Assembly: GCA_046343415.1 (NCBI GenBank)
Contig: JBKDNL010000275.1
Coordinates: forward strand, 1-11,238
DNA length: 11,238 nt
Reading direction: 5' to 3'
Origin: JALHMQ01 sp020248785
Lineage (GTDB): Bacteria; Pseudomonadota; Gammaproteobacteria; Burkholderiales; Burkholderiaceae_F
Below the pieces are notes generated by a model that was not told the origin of the DNA, ran no database searches, and saw only the letters and a list, made by a program, of their open reading frames with translations. The position numbers and the translations under genes are program-made. Each line of letters begins with the position of its first letter. The stretch's first letter is position 1. Positions 6,114 to 11,238 of this stretch are shown here, in pieces.

Positions 6114-6229
6114 ACGCGTCGGGCCGCTCCCAAGCCCCCCGCCTACGCGGGGGCGTTGGCTCGCGTCGCGCGCCGGACCGTTCCCAAGCGTTCATCCCGC
6201 GGCGCGCAGCGCGGAGGGTTCGCCCGTGA
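6110..6229 (+). CDS. 39-codon bridging ORF made of repeat DNA
   Basis: A short frame joins the ATPase and first permease genes: its ATG overlaps the ATPase stop (ATGA at 6110-6113) and its TGA (6227-6229) overlaps the GTG of the permease (GTGA at 6226-6229). The 39-residue product is Arg/Ser/Pro-rich (starting MNASGRSQAPRLRGG) and looks like translated hairpin repeat rather than a functional protein. Its likely role is translational: ribosomes leaving the ATPase gene could continue through it, melt the hairpins and start the permease. It may instead be chance. The paired overlaps are seen directly; translation is inferred. Confidence 0.35.
   Translation: MNASGRSQAPRLRGGVGSRRAPDRSQAFIPRRAARRVRP
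6121..6214 (+). repeat. Two REP-like hairpin repeat units inside the operon
   Basis: GGGCCGCTCCCAAGC (6121-6135) recurs as GGACCGTTCCCAAGC (6175-6189), 13 of 15 bases identical. Each copy is followed by a hairpin: CCCCCGC (6136-6142) with GCGGGGG (6147-6153), 4-base loop; and CCGCG (6197-6201) with CGCGG (6210-6214), 8-base loop. This is the layout of REP-like extragenic palindromes. It accounts for nearly all of the 112-base gap between two genes that would normally be close together. Confidence 0.55.
6213..6218 (+). promoter_or_regulatory. Ribosome binding site deciding the permease GTG start
   Basis: GGAGGG lies 7 bases before the GTG at 6226 and favours that start over the in-frame ATG at 6247. 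Its first two bases are part of the stem of the second hairpin (6197-6214), so the site may be partly closed unless the upstream ORF is translated. Confidence 0.6.
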
Positions 6230-7107
6230 GCGCCGCCGCCCTTCCGATGATCGCGCCGCCTGCGCGGCCGGCGCTGCTGCGTGAGTGGCAGCTCGCGCTA
6301 CCCCTGAGCATCTTCTTTTTTGCCTTCGTGTTCTTTCCACTGCTGATGCTGGGCTACGTCAGCCTGCACCAGGACGCGCAGCTCACGACCCGCGGACTCG
6401 ACCAATACGCCAAGTTCTTCGGCGACTCATTCAACTGGCGGGTGCTCGGCAACACGCTGCTGCTGGGGCTGCAGGTCACGGTCGTGGCGCTCTTGATCGG
6501 CTACCCGCTCGCGTATCTGTATTCGATTTCGTCACGCCGCGTGCAGCAGCTCCTGATCTTCCTGATCCTGCTGCCGCTGCTGACAAGCGCGGTGGTGCGC
6601 ACCTTCGCCTGGATCGTGATCCTGGGCCGGCAGGGGATCATCAACACCGCGCTGCTGGAACTCGGCTGGATCGAGGCGCCGCTGAAGCTGCTGTACACGC
6701 CGATGGCGGTGACCATCGCGCTGGCGCAGATCGAGCTGGCGCTGATGGTGTTGCCGTTGATCACCGCGCTCGGGCACATCGACCCCAACCTCGCGCACGC
6801 CTCGCGCGCACTCGGCGCCGGCCGCTGGCGCACTTTTTTCCAAGTGACGCTGCCGCTGTCAATGCCGGGGCTGCTGGCCGGCTGCCTGCTGGTGTTCGCG
6901 GCAGCGGTGTCGGCCTTCGTCACCCAGACGCTGGTGGGTGGGGGGCAGATGCTCTTCATGCCCTTTTACATGTACCAGCAGGCAGTGCAGGCCAACAATT
7001 ATCCGTTCGCGGCGACCATCGCGATGACGCTTCTGCTGTCGGTGCTGGCGATCGTCACGCTGGTCAACTTCCTCTGCCGCAAGAGCAAGGGGTTCGTCCA
7101 TGGCTAG
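6226..7107 (+). CDS. ABC transporter permease, PotB-like
   Basis: A 293-residue inner-membrane permease of the binding-protein-dependent transport superfamily. Membrane segments are visible at about 24-44, 76-98, 107-130, 158-182, 214-236 and 264-284, the usual six. The cytoplasmic EAA-type coupling loop that docks on the ATPase is at about 190-216 (LAHASRALGAGRWRTFFQVTLPLSMPGL). GTG at 6226 is used as start because of the GGAGGG ribosome site. It overlaps the next permease by 8 bases. Together with the second permease it should form the heterodimeric channel served by the divergent binding protein. Substrate unknown. Confidence 0.92.
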   Translation: MSAAALPMIAPPARPALLREWQLALPLSIFFFAFVFFPLLMLGYVSLHQDAQLTTRGLDQYAKFFGDSFNWRVLGNTLLLGLQVTVVALLIGYPLAYLYSISSRRVQQLLIFLILLPLLTSAVVRTFAWIVILGRQGIINTALLELGWIEAPLKLLYTPMAVTIALAQIELALMVLPLITALGHIDPNLAHASRALGAGRWRTFFQVTLPLSMPGLLAGCLLVFAAAVSAFVTQTLVGGGQMLFMPFYMYQQAVQANNYPFAATIAMTLLLSVLAIVTLVNFLCRKSKGFVHG

Positions 7108-7960
7108 CACGATGGACCGTGTGAAACCGGCAGTCGCGCTCAAGGCGCCGGCGCTGGCCGGGCGCCTCGAGAGCGGCTCGTTCAACTTTGTGGTGGGCCT
7201 GCTGTCGGCCGCGGCGATCGTGCTGCTGACGGCGCCGACCATCGTGGTGCTGATCACCTCGTTCACCAATGGCTTCTCGCTGAAGTTCCCGCCGCCCGGC
7301 TACTCGCTGCGCTGGTACGAGGCATTGTTCACGCAGTCGCCCGAGATCTGGCACGCCGCCCGGCTGAGCGTGCAAGTGGCGCTGCTGGCGACGTGTCTTT
7401 CCACCCTGCTCGCGGTCGCCGCCGCGCTTGCCTTGGCGCGCCAGCCGTCGGCCTGGGCGCGGCTGGCGGACTCGGTGTTCATGTCGCCGCTGATGCTGCC
7501 CACGCTGGCGCTGGGCCTGGCGCTGCTGATGACCTTCAACGTGCTGAGCGTGGGTCTGTCGTTCTGGACGCTGGTGATAGGCCACGTGGCCATCACCACG
7601 CCTTACATCTTGCGCACCACCATCGCCAGTCTCTTGCAGCTCGACCCGGTACTGCTGCAGAGCGCGCGCAGTCTGGGCGCGAGCGCGACCTTCACCTTCC
7701 GCACGGTCACGCTGCCGCTGGTGCTGCCGGGGATTGCCGCCGGCGCGTTCATCGCCTTCATGGCCTCCTTCGACAATGTGGCGATCTCGCTGTTCCTGTC
7801 GGATGCGCGCAGCGAGATGCTGCCGATCCGGCTGTGGCACAACATCGAATCCAATCTCGACGTGCGCACGGCCGCCGTCTCGGGCGTGCTGATCGCCATC
7901 ACCGTCGTGGCCATCGTGCTGATGGAGCGGCTGGTCGGCATCTCGCGCCACGTGAAGTAA
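7100..7960 (+). CDS. ABC transporter permease, PotC-like
   Basis: A 286-residue second permease subunit. It has a first membrane helix at about 29-54, the periplasmic PPPGYSLRWYEALF motif (64-77) that is typical of PotC-type permeases, further helices to about 275, and an EAA coupling loop at about 187-212 (LQSARSLGASATFTFRTVTLPLVLPG). The ATG at 7100 lies inside the end of the previous gene (8-base overlap) with an AAGGGG ribosome site, which indicates translational coupling and equal production of the two subunits. The enzyme gene that follows begins 24 bases after its stop, so transport and metabolism appear to be cotranscribed. Confidence 0.92.
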   Translation: MASTMDRVKPAVALKAPALAGRLESGSFNFVVGLLSAAAIVLLTAPTIVVLITSFTNGFSLKFPPPGYSLRWYEALFTQSPEIWHAARLSVQVALLATCLSTLLAVAAALALARQPSAWARLADSVFMSPLMLPTLALGLALLMTFNVLSVGLSFWTLVIGHVAITTPYILRTTIASLLQLDPVLLQSARSLGASATFTFRTVTLPLVLPGIAAGAFIAFMASFDNVAISLFLSDARSEMLPIRLWHNIESNLDVRTAAVSGVLIAITVVAIVLMERLVGISRHVK

Positions 7961-7983
7961 CGGCAAGCCACAAGAAAGCTCTC

Positions 7984-9486
7984 ATGTCCGCCTTCGTCCT
8001 GCGCGGCGCCATCGCGCTGCTTGGTGAGTCGCTCGCCTGCGACCACCGCCGCCCGCTCGACATCCTGATCAAGAACCGCCGCATCGCCGCCATCGAGCCG
8101 GCCGGCACAATCCAGGATGCCGCGGTGATCGATCTGACCGGCAAGCTGCTGGCGCCGGGCATGATGAACAGCCACTACCACTCGCACGAGGCATTCCAGA
8201 AAGGCCGGCTGGAGAACCTGCCGCTGGAGTTGTGGATGCACTATGTGCGCACGCCGCTGCCGGTGCCACTGAACCGTGAGCAGAGCTACCTGCGCGCGAT
8301 GGTCTCCGCGCTGGAAGCCATCCGCACCGGCTCCACCGCCGTGCTCGACGACATGACGCTCGGCAACTTCGTCAACCACGAGATGATCGAGGGCACGCTG
8401 GCCGCCTACGAAGACCTGGGAATCCGCGCGTTCCAGGGCCTGGCGATGATGGACCGGCCGATCATCGACAACTTTCCGTTCGTGGCGGATTACGTCAGCG
8501 CCGAGGAGCACGCGCGGCTGCGCGCGCTGCCGCGACCCGACCCGGCCGAGATCCTCGCCACCACCGCGCGCCACGCACGCGAGCGGCATCCGAGTTCGTC
8601 GCGCGTGGCGATGATCGCCTCGGCCTCGGCGCCGCAGCGTTGCACCCCGGAGTTCCTGCGCCAGGTGCGCGCCATGGCCGACGAGCTCGACCTGCCCGTG
8701 GTCACCCACGTGCAGGAGACGCGCATGCAGGTTATCACCGGGCAGCTCTTTTACGGCAAGACGATGGTCCGGCATCTGGGCGACCTCGGCTTCCTTGGCC
8801 CGAAGACCTCGCTGATCCACGTGGTGTGGGCCAACGCGGAGGAGGTGCAACTGCTGGCCGACACCGGCACCACGGTGCAGCACAACCCGTGGAGCAACCT
8901 GATGCTCGGCTCGGGAGTGGCGCCGGTACGCGAGTACCTTGATGCCGGCATCAACGTCAGCATGGGCAGCGACGGCTGCTGCGCCACCTTCACGACCAGC
9001 ATGCTCAACTCGGTTGGTGCGGCCGCGGCGCTGTCCAAGGTGCGCGATGCCGACTACACGCGCTGGCTCAGTGCGCAGGAGGCGTATCGCGCGGCCAGCC
9101 TGGGGGGCGCGAAGGCGATGGGGCTGGGCAAGGACCTCGGCACGATTGAGGTCGGCAAGATCGCGGATCTGGTCGCCTACCGCACCGACGTGCCGGCCTT
9201 CGTGCCTCTGCACGATCCGCTGCGCCAACTCGTGTATGCCGAGCGCGGCCAGGGGCTGAGCGACGTGTGGGTCGACGGCGAACGCGTGGTGGCCGACGGC
9301 CGGCTCACTCGCATTGACGAGTCGGCCATCATCAAGCGCATTGCTGCAGCGGTGGAAGCGCTGGTGCCCACCTATGAGCAGGCCGAGGCGAGTGTCGCGC
9401 CGATCCTCCGCCTGATGGCCGAGGTCTACAAGCGCTGCGAGGCGATGGCGCTGTCGATCCCCACCTTCGGCGCGCGGGTGCAGTGA
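7984..9486 (+). CDS. TRZ/ATZ-type metal-dependent amidohydrolase
   Basis: A 500-residue cytoplasmic member of the amidohydrolase superfamily, in the group that includes chlorohydrolases and amino-heterocycle deaminases (AtzA/TrzN, guanine and 8-oxoguanine deaminases). Metal and catalytic positions are readable: His64 and His66 in NSHYHSHE (HxH of strand 1), His242 in VVTHVQET, His279 in LIHVVWANAEE and Asp330 in MGSDGCC. The N- and C-terminal beta-sandwich parts are present (LDILIKNRRIAAIEPAG near 25-41; GKIADLVAY and VWVDGERVVADGR near the end). The family reaction is hydrolytic deamination or C-N cleavage on a ring carbon. ATG at 7984 is the start where homology-like sequence begins; the ribosome site is weak. 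The last codons overlap the next gene by 4 bases (GTGA), showing tight coupling to the PuuE-like hydrolase. Family is clear; substrate is not. Confidence 0.88.
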   Translation: MSAFVLRGAIALLGESLACDHRRPLDILIKNRRIAAIEPAGTIQDAAVIDLTGKLLAPGMMNSHYHSHEAFQKGRLENLPLELWMHYVRTPLPVPLNREQSYLRAMVSALEAIRTGSTAVLDDMTLGNFVNHEMIEGTLAAYEDLGIRAFQGLAMMDRPIIDNFPFVADYVSAEEHARLRALPRPDPAEILATTARHARERHPSSSRVAMIASASAPQRCTPEFLRQVRAMADELDLPVVTHVQETRMQVITGQLFYGKTMVRHLGDLGFLGPKTSLIHVVWANAEEVQLLADTGTTVQHNPWSNLMLGSGVAPVREYLDAGINVSMGSDGCCATFTTSMLNSVGAAAALSKVRDADYTRWLSAQEAYRAASLGGAKAMGLGKDLGTIEVGKIADLVAYRTDVPAFVPLHDPLRQLVYAERGQGLSDVWVDGERVVADGRLTRIDESAIIKRIAAAVEALVPTYEQAEASVAPILRLMAEVYKRCEAMALSIPTFGARVQ

Positions 9487-10376
9487 GCAGCCTGCCCGAC
9501 CTGCGCGGCTATGCCGGCCGCTACCCCGAGGTGCGCTGGCCCGACGGCGCGCGGGTGGCGGTCTCCTTTGTGCTCAACGTCGAGGAAGGCGCGCAGTTCG
9601 CGCTCAGCTATGGCGACGAGCGCAATGAGTCGGTGCACGAGGTCAAGCGGGATCTGGCGGGCGCGCCGGATCTGAACATGCTGAGCCACTTTGCCTACGG
9701 TGCGCGGGTCGGCTACTGGCGCGTGACCGACCTGCTGCACGCCGCCGGCGTGCCGCTGACGCTCAACGTGTGCGGCCGTGCGCTCGAGGCGGCGCCCTGG
9801 GTTGGCGAGGACGCCCACGCGCGCGGCTTCGAGATCACCGCGCACGGCTGGCGCTGGGAAGCGCACGCGGGCATGGACGAGGCGACCGAGCGGGCCGTGA
9901 TCGCGCGCACCACGGCAACCATCGAGCGGCACTGGGGCCGCCGACCGCAGGGTTGGCACACGCGTGCCTCGGCCTCGGCCAACACGCGGCGCCTGCTGGT
10001 CGAGGCCGGCTACACCTTCGACTCCGACACCTACGACGACGACTGCCCCCACTCCGTGGACGTGGGCGGCCGCCCACACCTCGTGCTGCCTTACGCGTTC
10101 GATACCAACGACATGCGCTTCTTCGACAGCCACGCCTTCGTGCAGGCCGAGGACTTCGCGCGCTACGTGTGCGCGGCCTTCGACACGCTATGGGAAGAAG
10201 GTGCCGATGCGCCGCGCATGATGACGGTGGGCCTGCACTCGCGCATCATCGGCCGGCCGGCGCGCATCGGCGGGCTGAAGACGATCGTGCAGCACATGCA
10301 GGCACGCGGCGGCGCGTGGTTTGCACGTCGCGGCGAGATCGCCGAGCACTGGCGCCAGCACTGCCCGTCCGCCTGA
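9483..10376 (+). CDS. PuuE-like polysaccharide-deacetylase-fold hydrolase
   Basis: A 297-residue NodB-fold protein of the group holding bacterial allantoinase PuuE, cyclic imide hydrolases and some peptidoglycan deacetylases. Landmarks in order: RYPEVRWPDGARVAVSFVLN (13-32), NVEEGAQ (32-38), the GYWR block (77-80), TAHGWRW (119-125), GWHTRASASANTRRLL (157-172), FDSDTYDDD (179-187), VLPYAFDTNDMRF (201-213) and GLHSRIIGRP (250-259). These match PuuE-like proteins better than chitin or xylan deacetylases, where TFDDG and HxxxH zinc motifs are expected; here NVEEG stands at that place. A cytoplasmic enzyme opening a cyclic ureide or imide is therefore more likely than one acting on a sugar polymer, and there is no signal peptide. 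The start is GTG at 9483, overlapping the amidohydrolase stop. Exact substrate unknown; calling it allantoinase would go beyond the evidence. Confidence 0.85.
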   Translation: MSSLPDLRGYAGRYPEVRWPDGARVAVSFVLNVEEGAQFALSYGDERNESVHEVKRDLAGAPDLNMLSHFAYGARVGYWRVTDLLHAAGVPLTLNVCGRALEAAPWVGEDAHARGFEITAHGWRWEAHAGMDEATERAVIARTTATIERHWGRRPQGWHTRASASANTRRLLVEAGYTFDSDTYDDDCPHSVDVGGRPHLVLPYAFDTNDMRFFDSHAFVQAEDFARYVCAAFDTLWEEGADAPRMMTVGLHSRIIGRPARIGGLKTIVQHMQARGGAWFARRGEIAEHWRQHCPSA

Positions 10377-10385
10377 TCACACCGC

Positions 10386-11060
10386 ATGCGGCTGCTGCTC
10401 GTCAATCCCAACAGCTCGAAGGACATCACCGCGCAGCTCGCACGGCAAGCTCGCGCTTGCGCGAGCGTCGGCACTGAGGTGTTGGAGACCACCGGCGCCT
10501 TTGGCGCGGAGGTGATCGCTTCGCGCGAGGCGGCCGAGCTGAGTGCGGCCGCCGCACTGGACGCCGTGCAGCGCGAGGCCCGTCCCTTCGATGCCGTGCT
10601 GCTGGCAATCTCGCTCGACTGCGGCCTGGCCGCGCTGCGCGCGCACTGCCGCGCGCCGGTGGTTGGCCTGTCGGAAGCGGCGCTGCTGCGCGCGCTCGCG
10701 CTGACCGAGCGGGCCGCGCTGGTGACGCTCGGCACGGCCATGCGGCCGTTGTACGCGGACATGGTCGCCGGCTACGGCCTGGCCGATCGCGTGCCGTGGG
10801 TGCAAGCAACGGCGATGACCGCAGTGCAGTTCCGCGCCGACCCGGAAGGTGGCCTGGCGCAGTTGCGTGCGCTGATCGACGCGTTGCATCGCTCCGGCGC
10901 CGGCGCCGTCGTGCTCGCCGGCGCGGTGCTGGCCGGCTACGCGCCGCGCCTGCAGCAGGCCTGCACGGTACTGCTCATCGATGCGATTCCCGCCGCCGTG
11001 GCGCGCGCCGAGGCGCTGGCCGCCGGTAGCGCGCCTATAGGTCCAGCCCCAGCGCGCTGA
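10386..11060 (+). CDS. Asp/Glu/hydantoin racemase-family protein lacking the usual cysteines
   Basis: A 224-residue protein with the two-lobed racemase fold: opening MRLLLVNPNSSKDIT, the GTEV block (29-32), PVVGLSEAALLRA (91-103), LVTLGTAMRPLY (112-123) and YGLADR (130-135) all follow the hydantoin-racemase pattern. Classical members use two cysteines, one in an ACFxDPGL block and one in a VLGCAGM block. Here the corresponding segments read AISLDCGL (74-81) and VLAGAVLAG (176-184), so both positions are occupied by other residues (Ile75 and Gly179); a Cys is present at 79, displaced by four. It could be a distinct subfamily with another chemistry, such as decarboxylation, isomerisation or C-N lysis. 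The ATG at 10386 lies 9 bases after the previous stop; the ribosome site is weak. The 3' end overlaps the convergent gene by 26 bases. Confidence 0.82.
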   Translation: MRLLLVNPNSSKDITAQLARQARACASVGTEVLETTGAFGAEVIASREAAELSAAAALDAVQREARPFDAVLLAISLDCGLAALRAHCRAPVVGLSEAALLRALALTERAALVTLGTAMRPLYADMVAGYGLADRVPWVQATAMTAVQFRADPEGGLAQLRALIDALHRSGAGAVVLAGAVLAGYAPRLQQACTVLLIDAIPAAVARAEALAAGSAPIGPAPAR

Positions 11061-11238
11061 CGTGCGCGCAGATCGCGCCGGGCGTCGTCCACCACACCTC
11101 GCCGTCAGCGGCGAGCACTTCCAGCGCGCGGCGCAGCTCGGCCAGGCGGTACGGCTGCCCAACGAGGTACGGATGCAGCGCGATCCCCATCACCAGCGCC
11201 TGCCGCGCGCTCTGCCGCTTCATCTCGCGGTACTGCGC
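11035..11238 (-). CDS. C-terminal end of a second deacetylase-fold hydrolase (partial)
   Basis: The last 67 codons or so of a minus-strand gene that enters from beyond the right edge and stops at TAG (11035-11037). The visible block LVMGIALHPYLVGQPYRLAE, followed by an 'ALEVLAADGEVWWTTPGAI' stretch, corresponds to the C-terminal signature of NodB-fold PuuE-like proteins; it parallels GLHSRIIGRPARI in the gene at 9483-10376. The frame is open to the window edge, so the ATG at 11223 is internal and not the start. It converges on the racemase-family gene with a 26-base tail overlap. A second enzyme of the same fold in one locus suggests two successive or alternative hydrolyses. The N-terminal part and its catalytic residues are not visible. 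Confidence 0.65.
   Translation of the reverse strand, partial: AQYREMKRQSARQALVMGIALHPYLVGQPYRLAELRRALEVLAADGEVWWTTPGAICAHVSALGLDL

Noticed and set aside
3661..7960. Naming the transporter as a spermidine/putrescine system (potABCD)
   Set aside because: The PotABCD style defines the family, not the ligand; the linked hydrolases argue for another substrate, so no pot gene symbols are used.
7603..9228. 541-codon minus-strand frame opposite permease and amidohydrolase genes
   Set aside because: Antisense shadow of two well-supported genes, with an Arg/His/Gln-rich product and no ribosome site.
9483..10376. Naming the gene puuE (allantoinase)
   Set aside because: The sequence is PuuE-like, but the same group includes cyclic imide hydrolases and deacetylases, and no allantoin or urate genes are present nearby.

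Overview
The window is very GC-rich throughout, apart from one AT-rich patch around 1100-1165, and its coding style (strong GC preference at third codon positions, GTG starts, 4-8 base gene overlaps) fits a betaproteobacterium, most likely in the Burkholderiales. This placement is an inference from composition and protein style, with no marker gene to confirm it.

Left part (1 to about 2195) looks like accessory DNA. It opens with the last codons of a gene that may be a transposase tail. After a gene-poor stretch come three small genes, all on the minus strand: an 83-residue protein (347-598), a 55-residue protein (668-835) and a 34-residue leader-like ORF (921-1025). A strong intrinsic terminator (857-896) lies between the leader-like ORF and the 55-residue gene, so the layout resembles an attenuated operon. 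The AT-rich region upstream carries three stacked inverted repeats and a good minus-strand promoter. Further upstream is a 190-residue helix-turn-helix regulator (1192-1764), also on the minus strand. Positions 1765-2195 hold no convincing intact gene, only a short coding-like minus-strand relic.

Right part (2196 to the end) is a catabolic and uptake locus. An amidase-signature hydrolase (2196-3596, plus) converges on a Tat-exported periplasmic binding protein (3661-4713, minus). Divergent from the binding protein runs a tightly packed plus-strand operon: ABC ATPase with TOBE domain (4974-6113), two PotB/PotC-type permeases (6226-7107, 7100-7960), a TRZ/ATZ-type metal-dependent amidohydrolase (7984-9486), a PuuE-like polysaccharide-deacetylase-fold hydrolase (9483-10376) and an Asp/Glu/hydantoin racemase-family protein (10386-11060). 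The 3' end of a second deacetylase-fold gene (11035 to the edge, minus) converges on it and overlaps the racemase tail.

The genes read as one pathway: import of a small nitrogen compound, C-N hydrolysis by the amidohydrolase, ring opening or deacylation by the PuuE-like enzymes, a racemase-family step and final amide hydrolysis by the amidase. A cyclic ureide, imide or amino-N-heterocycle is the most natural type of substrate, but the sequence does not name it. The most unusual details are the racemase-family protein lacking both classical catalytic cysteines, a 39-codon ORF made of hairpin repeats that bridges the ATPase and permease genes through two 4-base overlaps, and the leader-terminator arrangement in the left part.
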